64,000 nucleotides of DNA, taken from assembly GCA_946811185.2 (NCBI GenBank), contig OX328102.1, forward strand, positions 46,911,619-46,975,618. The letters are read 5' to 3'. This DNA comes from Hippopus hippopus (taxonomy: Eukaryota; Mollusca; Bivalvia; Cardiida; Cardiidae). The notes under the pieces were generated by a model. It saw nothing but the letters and a program-made list of their open reading frames with translations, made no database searches and had not been told where the DNA came from. The position numbers and the translations under genes were made by a program. This document shows positions 21,826 through 33,019 of the stretch, piece by piece. The number at the start of each line of letters is the position of its first letter. Positions within the stretch are counted from its first letter, which is position 1.

Positions 21826-22260
21826 ATGCCCGGAAAAAATTGGGAAGAGTGGGGGGGGGGCTTATAATTTTTGTTTAGTCCATCCGTCTGTCTTTCTGTC
21901 TGTCTCTCAGTCTACCCATCCTTCCTTCCATCTGTCCTTTTTCGTGTCTGGGCCATAAATATTTTTTACCATATAACTTAATTTCAAGAGAACTTTGCTC
22001 AAATGTTTACAACACTTGAAATAGTGTCATGCGCAAAAAGTGACAGTCCATAGGTTAAAGGTCATGGTAAGGTCAATTGTGTTTTTTTGGAGCAGTGTTT
22101 GGTGTCTGGCATGTATTTTTCTTTTAGTTATGAATGAATTTCAGTATTATTTTGCAGAATTGTCAACCACATATTACAAATGATGTGTACTTGTTAGAAC
22201 CCTCTCTGTAGGTCAAAGATGAAGGTCACAACAAGGTCAGAAGTGTTTGTAAGAATTGTG
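21826..22260 (+). mobile_element. HINE-like remnant, ATGCCC head
   Basis: ATGCCCGG...GGGGCTTAT forms a decayed head hairpin, then a (TCTG)n-like tract at 21881-21930 and core sequence with ATAGTGTCATGCGCAAAAAG. The 3' end was not located. Confidence 0.5.
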
Positions 22261-22441
22261 TCCAGTCAACACTCATGCTCACAGTTCTCAGGAAAATGTT
22301 ATATTATTTTTAGGTGCATCAATCATTTCTCAGTTAAACAATCTGTTATCTTGTTTTAGAAGAAAGTTGATATTTTGTACTGAAAATTTAGTAGAACATG
22401 ATTGTTTGCTGTCAATGGGAAGGACCACAAAAAATCATTAA

Positions 22442-22661
22442 CCCTTTACCAAACGACAAAATTTTAGCCTTTTCCAAATTGAAAGCATTTGCAGACGACA
22501 TTTTCATTGTGGCTCAAACAGTGCAATTATTCTTTATAGGTTAGAAAACATTGTGGGAAAAGGAGAAAATGCTGGCTACCAGCATTTTCTCCTTTTCCCG
22601 CAATGTTTTCTAAAGGTTTCTTTTGCAGGGTCGTTAAAAGTCGGCATTGTGCGGTAAAGGG
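22442..22661 (+). mobile_element. MITE-A reference copy, 220 bp
   Basis: The best copy for defining the family. TTAA at 22438-22441 and 22662-22665; ends CCCTTTACC and GGTAAAGGG. Left arm: AAAATTTTAGCC, AAATTGAAAGCATTTGCAGA. Centre: a stem of about 35 bp per side built on GGGAAAAGGAGAAAATGCTG with a 4-nt apex. Right arm contains GGGTCGTTAAAA. The two arms outside the stem are unrelated, so orientation can be read. TTAA targets and CCCTTT ends fit piggyBac-type transposition; there is no coding capacity. Confidence 0.9.
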
Positions 22662-22788
22662 TTAAAAAAAAATTGCAGTTGCTTGCATTCAAGCCAGTGA
22701 TATGCAAAACCACAGATTAGCTACCGGTACTCTATTGCTTTAGCTTTCAGTGCAACTAGTCATAAGTACATATGAAATTCATTATGTA

Positions 22789-23758
22789 CAGTCAAACTTC
22801 GGTGGCTCGAATATGGGTAATTTCGAATACCAAAGAAAGCTCGAACAACGATATCGGTCCTGGCGAAATCTCTATATAATTCATATTGTTCTACCTTGGA
22901 AAGCTCGCACAACCCTTAATTGGAACTTTCGAACACATATCACGGTCTCGTCATTAATTTTTCTGTGTATTTTACCTCTCAGAAGTCGAGCAAAGGGTTA
23001 GTCAACAATCAGATGTTGCGCTTGACACCTACATTGTTAATTGGATACACCGGTAATCGTCTGTCAAATATTGGATAAGGTGCATGTTTTTAACACTTAC
23101 TGTAAAATATACACACACTTGATCAAAGTGTCAATTACAAATTGTTTAGCTGTGATTGAATAATCACTTTGCATTTAATTCTTTGTTTTTCGAGGTGGCT
23201 GACCTAAATTAGGGGTCAAGTCATTTTTGTGATGCTATGTTTGCATGAAGAGTATTGCTTTTCAACACATTAGGTTTTATTAACCGCATCTGTCATCTTA
23301 ATCCGCACATGTAGCCTTGATAGAAGTTATAATTAGAACATAAACAAGGTGATGTTTTGCTCTCGATATCTGCAAATGTCCTTTTTTTTTCTGATAAAAT
23401 GACTTTATGATATGTGCAAGGAAAATAACCCCAGGAATCGGCCGTTTAACTGGTGAAAATAGCTTGCTTTCGGCCGAAATGGATACTCTCAAAAAAAGAA
23501 AACATTAACAGAGTGTATCGATTGCGGCCGAAAACAAGCCGTTTTCACTAATTAGACAGCTGATTCCTGTAAAATGACAAAGTTATGTGGTGTGTTCTGT
23601 GTGATATTTCCAAATACAAAAGTCATAAATATGCAATAAAAATACATGTAACTCATTCACTGACCACTTCGTACCCTGAAATATGGATACATCGAACTAC
23701 CGATATTTCGAACAAATTACCTAGTCCCAGGGCTGTTCGAGCTTCCGAAGTTTGACTG
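22789..23758. mobile_element. 970-bp pogo/Tigger-like element
   Basis: TA flanks (22787-22788, 23759-23760) enclose CAGTCAAACTTCGGTGGCTC and GAGCTTCCGAAGTTTGACTG. CAGTCAAAC ends with TA duplication are typical of Tigger/pogo elements. At 23478 an ATG opens MDTLKKRKH then stops, which could be the remnant N-terminus of a deleted transposase (weak). An inner inverted pair with CGGCCGAAA spans about 23433-23571. Confidence 0.75.
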
Positions 23759-23941
23759 TATTATGTTATTTATTAGATCTATTATACATGTAAATGATCT
23801 AACGAAGTTACGGATATCATCTTAAATAAATATATAACAGACCAGAACACCTTTTCCATAAAATGCAAGTACTCTGTGCAGGTTTTGCCTATCAAACATG
23901 CACTCTGAGTAGAACTTTTATGTATTTATGTTTGGTTTTTT

Positions 23942-25273
23942 AGCTCACCTGAGCACAAAGTGCTCTGGGTGAGCTATTGTGATCTGTCATCGTCCATCGT
24001 CCGTCCGTCCGTCCATCCATCTCTCCGTCCGTCCGTTAACAATTTCTTTAAAAATCTTCTCCTCCAAAACCAGATGGCCAATCTTGATAAAACTTGGCAG
24101 GAATGTTCCTTGGATGAAGCTCTACAAAAATTGTTAAAAGAATTTAATTCCATCAAAAACTCTGGTTGCCATGGCAACAAAATGGCTGAAAATGGAAAAA
24201 ATCTTTAAAAATCTTCTTGTGACAAACCATAAGGCCGAGAGCATTCATATTTTGTATGAAGCATCATTGGGTGACCCTTTACCAAAATTGTTAAAATTAT
24301 TCCCCTAGGGTCATATTTGGGCTTTGCCTGGGCGCACCCTATTTTACATAATAACAAAGAAGGAAATCTCTAAAAAATCTTCTTCTGACAAACCATAATG
24401 GCTAGAGCATTCATATTTGGTTTGTAGCATTATCTGATGATCCTCTACCAAAATTGTGAAAATTATATTTCTGTGGTCATATTTGGGCTCTGCCAGGGCG
24501 CACCCTATTTTACATGGAAACGAAGAAGGAAATCTTTTAAAATCTTCTTGTGACAAACCATAAGGGCTAGAGCATTCATATTTTGCATGTGGCATCATCT
24601 AGTGACCCTTTATAAAAATTGTTAAAATTATTCCCTTGGGGTCATATTTGCGCTCTGCCCGGGCGCTCACTATTTTACATAGAATTAAAGAAGGAAATCT
24701 TTTAAAATCTTCTTGTGACAAACCATAAGGGCTAAAGCATTCATATTTTGCATGTAGCATCATCTGGTGACTCTTTATAAAAATTGTTAAAATTATCTCT
24801 TTGGGGTCATATTTGGGCTCTGCTCGGGTGCACCCAATTTTACATAGAAACAAAGAAGGAAATCTTTTAAAACTCTCGTTCTGACAAATCATAAGGGCTA
24901 GAGCATTCTTAATTTGTATGTAACATCATCTTGAGACTTTCTACCAAAACTTTAAAAATTGACCCCTTGGTTGGAGTTTGGGCTCTGCCCGGGCGCACCC
25001 TATTTAACATTGAAAAGGAAGAAAATTACATGTGACAAGTGAGAGACTAAAACTTTCATGGTTTGTTTGTAGCAAAGTTCTGGTGACCCTCTGCCAAAAG
25101 TTGTTAGAGTAATTCTTATTGGGGTCACATTATGGCTTTCCTCCCCTCCCCCAGGTATGCCTTATCAAAAAAGAATGGCTTCTGGCTTTGATGTACTATT
25201 ATTTGTATGTGGTATTCCATATAAGTTACAAATATACTCAGGTGAGCGATATAGGACCATCATGGTCCTCTTG
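23942..25273 (+). mobile_element. HINE-like element, AGCTCACCTGAGC head
   Basis: The head AGCTCACCTGAGCAC folds with GTGCTCTGGGTGAGCT. A (TCCG)n tract lies at 24001-24036; 165-bp cores repeat from 24211 (24211, 24377, 24542, 24707, 24872); then CAGGTGAGCGAT, a CCATCATGG stem and a terminal CTCTTG followed by TT. Confidence 0.8.
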
Positions 25274-25850
25274 TTTTTCCGTAGAATCATGAAAATGTGC
25301 GGCTCTATGATTTTTTTGTTAATTGATTTATATCGTGATGATGTTTACAGTTATAAAGGGAAGATACATGATAGAAGTAACATTACAACAGTCTGCATTT
25401 CTGGGTGGTTGGATCAGATCAAGTAGCATCTTTAAAAAAGTTAACATCAGATTCGACTGAAGAGTGTGCATTTCTGTGTCAATCAAGTTGATTTGTGTGT
25501 AGAAAAAGGTTTGCATTGGATTTGACGGAATTAGGTCGAGTTGCTTGTGTCAAGATGTTTGCAACAAAGGTTGAATCCAATATGAATCTCTTCACATAAG
25601 GAATTCAACCTGATTTGATTACATGGAAATGCAGACTATTGTAATGTTTGTTTTATATCCATTGTTATGCAATAATTTCTTCCCTGTGATAAACAGAATG
25701 AAAATCTTACAGAAAAATTTAGGGAAACATGATATAATTCCTGCTGTTATCTGTATGCTCTTTTTCTTAAAGCCATCTTTGCAGACAAGTTTTGATAAAG
25801 ATTTTCTCAAAAACTGTAACACAAAATCTGGCCATAAAGAATTACTACTT
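25274..25850. other. No gene recognised
   Basis: Overlapping short ORFs on both strands at 25619-25853 look like chance in AT-rich DNA. Confidence 0.35.
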
Positions 25851-25854
25851 TAAC

Positions 25855-26005
25855 ATTTTTTATCACACGCCAAAATTTGAGACTTGTCCAATTTGAAAGC
25901 ATTTACTGTTGAGAAATTAAATGTGTCTCAAATGATGGACTTTGTGTTTGAATGGATAGAAAACACTGTTGGAAAAGATAGAACATGCTAGTTTTGAAAA
26001 CAACA
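25855..26005 (+). mobile_element. MITE-A, hairpin truncated
   Basis: ATCACACGCCAAAATTTGAG to GTTGGAAAAGATAGAACATG, then loss of the right side. Confidence 0.65.
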
Positions 26006-26209
26006 GGCAATAATACCATGCTTTAGTAAATGACATCTCATGTGCTCCTGTGATGTCACTAAATCTTATCTCAAAATCTTACCTGAAATATGTGCAAGGT
26101 AATAAAACTCATAATGACTATATTAAAACAAGGGAGGTAATAGAATAGAATTAATTGACTATTTATCATGTGCATGAGGCAAATGGGTCTCAGGTTTCAG
26201 CTAATTCAA

Positions 26210-26425
26210 CTCTTTACCAAACGACAGAATTTTAGACTTGTCCAAATTGAAAGCATTTGCAGACGACAAACATTACTCAAAAATTGAAACTTGACTTTAG
26301 AAGAGTAGAAAATACTGTGGGAAAAGGAGAAAATGCTGGTTACCAGCATTTTCTCCTTTTCCTACAATGTTTACAGAAGGCTTCTTCCTCTGGGTTGTAA
26401 AAACTAGGGATTGTATGGTAAAGGG
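26210..26425 (+). mobile_element. MITE-A, full length
   Basis: CTCTTTACCAAACGACAGAA to GGATTGTATGGTAAAGGG, right TTAA at 26426. Confidence 0.9.
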
Positions 26426-26610
26426 TTAAGTCATGCTGTTCACTTTGATTGCTGTAAAATTAGCATAACATTGTGACAGTCACTGGTGCTGTTGTATCCG
26501 GTTATTGTCAAATAATTCAGTTTGCAACAGTCCACATTTTTGAATGCCTGAGTCATGCTATTTAAATGTGTGAGGGTGCAGTGCTCTTGCAGGATGTAAC
26601 TTGCATTTAA

Positions 26611-26832
26611 CCATTTACCACACTATCCTGAGTTTTAACAACCCTAAAGAAAAGGCCTTTTGAAAACATTGTGAGAAAAGGAGAAAATGCTGGTAACCAG
26701 CATTTTCTCCTTTTCCCACAATGTTTTCTACCCTTCCCAAAACAAATTTCAATTATTCAGTCCCGTTTATTTTGTTGTTTGTAAATGCTTTCAATTTTGA
26801 CTGGTCTAAAAATTTCGTCGTTTGGTAAAGAG
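26611..26832 (-). mobile_element. MITE-A, full length
   Basis: TTAA at 26607-26610 and 26833-26836. The apex reads GGTAACC instead of GGTTACC, as expected for this strand. Confidence 0.9.
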
Positions 26833-26935
26833 TTAAAAAAGTGTGAGATCTGACAGACAATAATTAGAAGCTCATTTAATTTTATTTGGATGCAAATTCA
26901 GTTAACGCTTTACCATTATAAGTAGTCCTCTGGCG

Positions 26936-27240
26936 AGTTCCGGTAGCTCAGTCAGTAGCGTATATGGGGTACAGGGGGTAGTTGGTTCGATCCCCAGCTC
27001 AGCGAATTTCTTTCTTAGGATTGATGATAGTCATGTATACAGGATCCATGCCTCTGAGACTCAGTGCTGGCCATTGTTTAGATGATTGCTATGTAGGAAA
27101 GCTGCCAGTGGCTTGGAAAGAATTTTGTGTAGAGTACTCAGGTAAAAGAAACTCCAGGAAAGCATGGATAGGTGCACTAGCCGCCGCAATATACCTGAAT
27201 GTTGAAAACGGTGCTAAACACCATACAATCAATCAATCAA
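26936..27240 (+). mobile_element. SINE type 1, full length
   Basis: A-box GGTAGCTCAGTCAGTAGCG, B-box GGTTCGATCCC, body GTTGAAAACGGTGCTAAACA and tail ATACAATCAATCAATCAA. Confidence 0.85.
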
Positions 27241-27481
27241 GCAACAGTAGTCCTGTGTTTTATTGACTATGAGGTCAGCGGCCAGTGCAAACATTTTGGT
27301 AAAAAAAGAAAATTGGTTTCTTTCATGGAAATAAATAAGCTCATCAAATTTGGAAATGGAGAATTTATTTCACCACAATTCTTGGGCCTTTGACAAACCT
27401 GTTGATTTTGTATGGGTGCAAATTTTGTAAGTTCCTGAGCGTGGAAAGCTCCGTAGTTGTCAATAAGTTGTCAATTGTTAT

Positions 27482-27746
27482 ATGGGTTGCAACACGCGAA
27501 AAGGGGCATTCGGACATTTGCATAAAGTGTCGTCTCGGATCAGCCTGCGCAGTCCGCGCAGGCTAATCCGAGACGGCACTTTACGACTACATTAGATTTT
27601 TTCGTACAGTAGACCTGTGTGAAACAGAAAATTACATAAAAAAGGAACATGTCGTTTTGGATTAGCCTGTGCGGACTGCGCAGGCTGATCCAAGATGACA
27701 CTTTACGCAAATGTCTGAATGCCCCTTTTCACGTGTTGCAACCCAT
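27482..27746 (+). mobile_element. MITE-C copy 2, 265 bp
   Basis: ATGGGTTGCAACACGCGAAA and TTTCACGTGTTGCAACCCAT are the outer arms. Each side holds an inner stem such as GGATCAGCCTGCGCAG with its complement. Confidence 0.9.
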
Positions 27747-28225
27747 TTTATTACATGAAATATTATTCTGTAGTGCATGTATTTGATTTGAGCCGCGTGA
27801 GAAAATTTTATATCGCACGAGACCGAAGGTTGAGCGAGATGTCAAAATTTTCTTTCAGGGCAAGAAGCAAATACAAGCGCTAGGAAAGTTACTACAGCAT
27901 AATATTCCTTTTATTATATACGAACACCTTTCAAGGAAAAAATATTGCATTTGTTGACATTTTATTCGAAAACTGTAAGCAAAATAAAACAAGTAATGGT
28001 GTAACTCGTTTTTATGAATGCCGGATAAATATTACTACTTAAAATTTTGACAATCAAATTGCAAACAAATACATACCTGTACCACTCATGAGTTACGTCA
28101 CCATGATGTCATCATACCATGACATTTGGAACCGTATCACACAGTGCGTAGAAACAGAATTTTTTAACAGTTGTGTGCATGTATTTTCTCTGGATAACTT
28201 TCAGGTATATGATTAAATAAAATAT
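27747..28225. other. No gene; weak inverted repeat
   Basis: GAGAAAATTTTATATCGC and GAGATGTCAAAATTTTCTTT form an imperfect stem near 27800-27860. Nothing coding was seen. Confidence 0.35.
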
Positions 28226-28430
28226 AAGAACCCTGTAGGAGAAAGCTTTTGAAAACATTTGGAGAAAATGCTGGTAACCAGCGTTTTCCTCTTTTCCTAC
28301 AGTGTTTCTTACTCTTTAAAAGACAATTATTATGTTATGAATAACATTTAACAATTATGTTGTCTGCAAGTGCTTTGAATTTGAACAAGTCTAAAATTTT
28401 GTACATGTAGTTTGGTATTAACAAGTTAAT
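28226..28430 (-). mobile_element. MITE-A, internally shortened
   Basis: ACCCTGTAGGAGAAAGCTTT to GTTTGGTATTAACAAGTTAA. The stem lacks its outer GTGGGAAAA on one side. Confidence 0.7.
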
Positions 28431-28505
28431 TCTAGAAAAAGATTGGTGGTACAAACAGTAATATATACTATTACATACATAGTCCTTTTTTTAACAAATT
28501 TAGTT

Positions 28506-28575
28506 TGAAATATTTCATTTAAATTTAAATAGTACAGACTTGAAATATTTCATTTAAATTTAAATAATACAGACT
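28506..28575 (+). repeat. 35-bp tandem duplication
   Basis: TGAAATATTTCATTTAAATT then ...TACAGACT occurs twice, head to tail, with two differences at most. Confidence 0.9.
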
Positions 28576-29160
28576 TCTATGTTTTAAAAATGAGTCAAGG
28601 ACTAACTAAGGGATAACCACGAAGATCTGATAAGGAACTGCATGTTAAAATTTTCAATTTTATGACCATCCTTTGACAAATTAGGGATGAGATACCTATA
28701 CCCTGGTTTTAATGTCATAATGACAGACCAGACAAATTCAATTAGTCACACCTTGTCAATCACTTTCGGGTGGACAAAAATTAGTTGCAAATCATTGGTT
28801 GGTTGCAAACCTAGTATTTGGTATCAATGGTAAATTTACATTGAAAGTGAAATTTCCTGATCTGAGCACCTGATAAGATGTTTTAATCATTTGAATAAGA
28901 TTTTTATCTTGTAATTGAAGTGGAAAAAATTAGATTGGCCACTGTCACAGGATAAAATTTATATTGGAAAAAAAAGAAATTGTGTTATTCAGGCATCTAT
29001 TCTTGGGACCATCCTGGATTATTCAATTAGAGAACCATTAAATTTCAAGGTAATATTACATCATGTGATTCTGAGAGAATTTCAGGGGTCTCAGTGGTTC
29101 ATTGACTTTACTCTTGAACATGTACTGGAATCCTTTATACAATAATACCACTTTTTTTCA
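28576..29160. other. No gene recognised
   Basis: A 76-codon plus-strand ORF (28915-29145) has no recognisable motif or splice support. Confidence 0.35.
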
Positions 29161-29162
29161 AA

Positions 29163-29372
29163 CTTTTTACCAAACAACAAAATTTTGGACAGGACCAAAT
29201 TGAAAGCATTTGCATATGATTATGTTGCTAAAATTATGATTTCTGTCTTTGATAGGGTTGAAAGTACTGTGGGAAAAGAATAAAATGCTGGTTACCAGCA
29301 TTTCTGCTTTTTCCACAATGTTTTCAAAAGCCCCCTCTGTCAGCGGTTTAAAAGTTGGGGTTGTGTGGCAAA
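29163..29372 (+). mobile_element. MITE-A, full length
   Basis: CTTTTTACCAAACAACAAAA to TTGGGGTTGTGTGGCAAAGG. Confidence 0.85.
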
Positions 29373-29623
29373 GGGTCAACATCAGTCCTATGGAGGCTTT
29401 GCAAGTGCTTCTACTTGAAACCTGTGTCATTTTGATTTTAAAAAATTTGATATAAATTTTACCATCAGTGCTAATGGTGACATTCCAAAATGTTTAATAT
29501 CACTGAAACATTACAAAAGTTGCATAGAAATAATCCCTGATCAAGCATTTGTAGCAAGTTGAAAATGACTGAGTATGAATTTACAAAATGTCCAATTGAT
29601 TGACAATGAAGTTGATCTATTAA

Positions 29624-29846
29624 CCCTTCACCACCCAATCCCGACTTTTAACAACACTGAGGAAAAAGCCTTTTGAAAACATCGTGGAAAAAGGAGAAAA
29701 TGTTGGTAACCAGCATTTTCTCCTTTTTCCATAATGTTTTCTACCCTTTTCAAAACAATTTCAAATTTTTCAGTAACATTTTTTTTGTCGTCTGCAAATG
29801 TATCCATTTAGAGAAAAGTCTTTACTTTTGTCGTTTGGTAAAGAGT
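29624..29846 (-). mobile_element. MITE-A with paired stem change
   Basis: TTAA at 29620-29623. The outer stem reads GTGGAAAAAGGAG against CTCCTTTTTCCAT, a G-to-A change matched by C-to-T. Confidence 0.85.
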
Positions 29847-29881
29847 GTATAAGTGAAAATCTCTTCGAAAAATAGTGGCAT

Positions 29882-30071
29882 AATCCAGGAACTCCCCACC
29901 ATGGATTTGCTTGGCCATTTCTGTGGAATAATATAAGAAATATGTGGAATGAATGTGGAATAGTGACTGCGCAGTCCAGTGTACTCACCATTTCAACATT
30001 CATTCTGTACATTTCTTGCCTTATCCCCACAATATGTCCAAGTAAAATCCATGTTGGGGGAGTCCCTGGGA
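29882..30071. mobile_element. 190-bp foldback MITE
   Basis: TCCAGGAACTCCCCACCATG faces CATGTTGGGGGAGTCCCTGG, and the arms continue as ATTTGCTTGGCCAT / ATGTCCAAGTAAAAT and GGAATAATATAAGAAAT / ATTTCTTGCCTTATCC. Confidence 0.7.
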
Positions 30072-30382
30072 TCATGCCAAAACGGTGTGTTTCAAAGAAA
30101 TGCCATTTACAAAAATGGCTACCTTATAGTGTATTTTAGCCACACTGATAATTTTGTCATGGGTTTTCATGTTTCTGTGCATCATAAATTTTACCACTGC
30201 AGAATCATTGTAGATCTCTTTAATATCTTGCATCCTTAAATGAAAACAGGCATGCACTGATTTGTATAATATTTTCTCTCAAATATGATTGTTAATTTGT
30301 ATTTTTTTCCCAGTTATTTGTATGCCCTAAAGATTTCTCTTTAAAGGTAAACTGGTAAAGGTAGTCATACATAAGCTCTTAA

Positions 30383-30570
30383 GGATAGGGCACCCTAATG
30401 GGGATTCCTGTAACATCGCCTTTCATTGCAGAAGGCTAAGACTCAGGTAATCCGTAACCTATCGGCCAATAGATGGTGGTTCTCTCCATCGATTACGGAT
30501 TACCCAGGTGTTAGCCGAATCCGTACTATGAAAGGCGATGTTACACGAATCCCATTAGGATGCCCTATCC
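30383..30570. mobile_element. MITE-H copy 2
   Basis: Flanks TTAA (30379-30382) and TTGA (30571-30574). Ends GGATAGGGCACCCTAATGGG and CCCATTAGGATGCCCTATCC; inner ACATCGCCTTTCAT / ATGAAAGGCGATGT. Confidence 0.85.
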
Positions 30571-30629
30571 TTGACAGATAATGTTTAAGTGTAGTTATAA
30601 TGCATCATCAAAAGGGGCTCTTGTAAATG

Positions 30630-30700
30630 GTGTTAGATCAAGATCAGACTGCGCTGAGACTGATCTTGGATCTCTAATATTCATTTTTTAGTCAAGCCTA
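30630..30700 (+). repeat. MITE-B-type hairpin fragment
   Basis: TAGATCAAGATCAGACTGCG then GAGACTGATCTTGGATCT. Confidence 0.55.
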
Positions 30701-30779
30701 TCAGATAAAGATCTCTCCAATTTTCAGTGGATTTTATTTTGATCCATTGATCAAGCGATTGAGTCCACATTTGGTACTG

Positions 30780-31321
30780 TAGGACAGACAAGCAAACTTT
30801 ACGCTTGTTCAATTTTGAAAGGATTTGCAGATGACCAACTTACTGTCGCTAAAATGGTGGAAGTCATCTTCAATTGGTTAAAAAAAATTGTGGGATAAAG
30901 GAAAAAATGCTGGGTACCAGCAGTTTTTCCTTTTTCCCACGAGCCGACCCCGGTAGCTCAGTCGGTAGCGTGCAGGACTTGAGAACAAGGGGTTGTGGGT
31001 TCAATCCCTGGCTCGGCCAATTTCTTTCCGAGGATTAATGATAGTCATTGCGACAGGATTCATTCCTCTCCCACCGCTGACCACTGTCTCGACTATGGTT
31101 ATGTGAGAAAGCAGCCAGTAGCTTGGAAAGAAAATTGTGTGGAATACTGGTAAAAGAGTCTCCAGGAAAGCATGGATAGGTGCACTGGCTGCCGTGATAT
31201 AACTGAAATAATGTTGAAAACGGTGTTAAACATCATACAATCAATCAATTTTTCCCATGATGTTTTCAAAAGCCTTCTTCCACAGTGTTGTTTAAATGCC
31301 AGGAATCATGCAGTAAAGGGT
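30780..31321 (+). mobile_element. MITE-A split by a SINE
   Basis: The MITE runs 30780-30939 and resumes at 31249 (TTTTTCCCATGATGTTTTCA), interrupted in its right stem arm. Confidence 0.85.
30940..31248 (+). mobile_element. SINE type 1 with 9-bp target duplication
   Basis: TTTTTCCCA occurs at 30931-30939 and 31249-31257. The tRNA-like head has GGTAGCTCAGTCGGTAGCG and GGTTCAATCCC; the tail is CATACAATCAATCAA. Confidence 0.9.
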
Positions 31322-31325
31322 TAAC

Positions 31326-31510
31326 TCTTTACCACACAGTCCCGACTTTTAATGACCCTGTAATGGCTCTTGAAAACATTTTGGGAGGCTGGTAACCAGC
31401 ATTTTCTCCATTTCAGACAACGTTTACTACCCTATCTGATACAAATCCACTCATTTGAGTATCATGCTTTGAATTTGGACCAGTCTAAAATTTTGTCGTT
31501 TGGTAAAGTG
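31326..31510 (-). mobile_element. MITE-A, internally shortened
   Basis: Shares TTAA (31322-31325) with the previous copy. The left stem half is reduced to TTTTGGGAGGCTGG. Confidence 0.8.
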
Positions 31511-31514
31511 TCAA

Positions 31515-31737
31515 CTCTTTACCAAACAATCCCTGATTTTAACGACCCCGAGGAAGAGGCCTTCTGAAAGCACTATGGGAAAAGGAGAAAATGCTGATAA
31601 CCAGCACTTTCTCCTTTTCGCACAATGTTTTCTACTCTTCCAAAGTCAAGTTTCAATTTTTGAGTCATGCTTATTTTGTCGTGGGCATATGCTTTCAATT
31701 TGGACCAGTCTAAGATTTTTTGTCGTTTGGTAAAAAG
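31515..31737 (-). mobile_element. MITE-A, full length
   Basis: Bounded by TCAA (31511-31514, shared with the previous copy) and TTAA (31738-31741). Confidence 0.9.
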
Positions 31738-31741
31738 TTAA

Positions 31742-32340
31742 CCTGGCATTCCAAGGAACGTTGAATAAGAGCAATGTAATGGGTCGAGACATTTTACAAG
31801 GGATTATTTTATTGTGTAATAAGGATCATCTCAGTAAAATTACCCTTTCTGAAAGAATTTGAAATGACTCTTTTATTTGATTCAGGAAATTGTCCTTTTT
31901 ATGTCCCTTAGATGAAGTTTCTATTGAATACTTTTCGTGAAATAAATGGACAGGGCTGTCACAGAGGTGGTTATTGGGCTGTCTTCTGATGAGTGAACAA
32001 ATCTTATGGTCATTGTATTGGTATCAATAGTTAAATCTTGTGTTTGATCTTTTCATAGCACCTACCCTTTTTTTTTTCCTGGCCAAATTTTCTTGTATGA
32101 TGTAAAATTCCCTCACAAATGATGTGCAACAAAAAAAGAAAATTGAACATACTGTAGCCCCATTATAAATGCAAACAACCCTTAGACATATGCTATCAGG
32201 AACATGACCATAATTAGGCTGGAACTCTGAAGGCTTTGTCAAAGTGGCAAGGCCAAAGAAACAGCCAAAGCGCACTGTTGTCATAGCGCCTACAACAGCA
32301 TGGGCTTCATCTTATCTGTATTCCTGGCTATTGTGCCTTA
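31742..32340. other. No gene recognised
   Basis: AT-rich with an 86-codon minus-strand ORF (32284-32024) lacking motifs. Confidence 0.35.
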
Positions 32341-32349
32341 ACCTTTTAA

Positions 32350-32571
32350 CTCTTTACCAAACAAAAAAATTTAAGACGTGTCCAAATTTACAGCGTTTGC
32401 AAACAACATAATTAAATGCTGCCCAAATGATAGTTTGTGTCTTTCATAGGGTAGAAAACATTGTGGGAAAAGGAGAAAATGCTGGTTACCAGCATTTTCT
32501 CCTTTTCCCACAATATTTTCAAAAGCCATCTCTTTCAGAGTTGTTAAAACGCGGGATTGTTAGGTAAAAAG
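32350..32571 (+). mobile_element. MITE-A, first of a head-to-tail pair
   Basis: CTCTTTACCAAACAAAAAAA to GGATTGTTAGGTAAAAAG. TTAA at 32572-32575 is shared with the next copy. Confidence 0.9.
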
Positions 32572-32575
32572 TTAA

Positions 32576-32803
32576 CTCTTCACCAAATGAAAAAATTTTA
32601 GATGTGTCCAAATTTACAGCACGTGCAATCCATATTATTATTGAATGTGGTTCATATCAAAGTGTTGGTCTTTGAAAGGATAGGAAAAATTGTGAAAAAA
32701 GAAGAAAAAGGCTGGTTACCAGCATTTTTCTCCTTTTCCCACAATGTTTTCGAAAAGCTTTTTTTCCCGGGATCGTTAAAATTCAGCATTGTTCAGTAAA
32801 GGG
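32576..32803 (+). mobile_element. MITE-A, second of the pair
   Basis: Both members carry TGTCCAAATTTACAGC in place of the usual AAATTGAAAGC, so they are close relatives. Confidence 0.9.
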
Positions 32804-32836
32804 CTAAAAAATGCCCTTTGTTTTTCAACTGTGAAA

Positions 32837-32976
32837 ACTTTACCCACTGTTTTCTCCTTTTACCTATATGTTTTTCTTCTTTTTCAAAGAAAATACCATC
32901 ATTGGTACCACATATATATTATCGTCTCTGAAGCTTTGATATTAATGAGTTTAAAATAGTGTCATCTGATGAAGGG
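32837..32976 (-). mobile_element. MITE-A fragment
   Basis: CACTGTTTTCTCCTTTTACC to GTGTCATCTGATGAAGGG; right end and left stem half missing. Confidence 0.55.
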
Positions 32977-33019
32977 TTAAACTATAGGAAAAGCCTTTGA
33001 TTTAGTTTATTCTCTTTAC

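Noticed and set aside
23478..23507. Short ORF MDTLKKRKH as a transposase start
   Set aside because: Nine codons inside the 970-bp element are too few to claim; kept only as a remark on that element.
24344..24892. Minus-strand ORFs with repeated SPYGLSQEDFKRFPS
   Set aside because: Produced by the 165-bp tandem core of a non-coding element, also a multiple of three.
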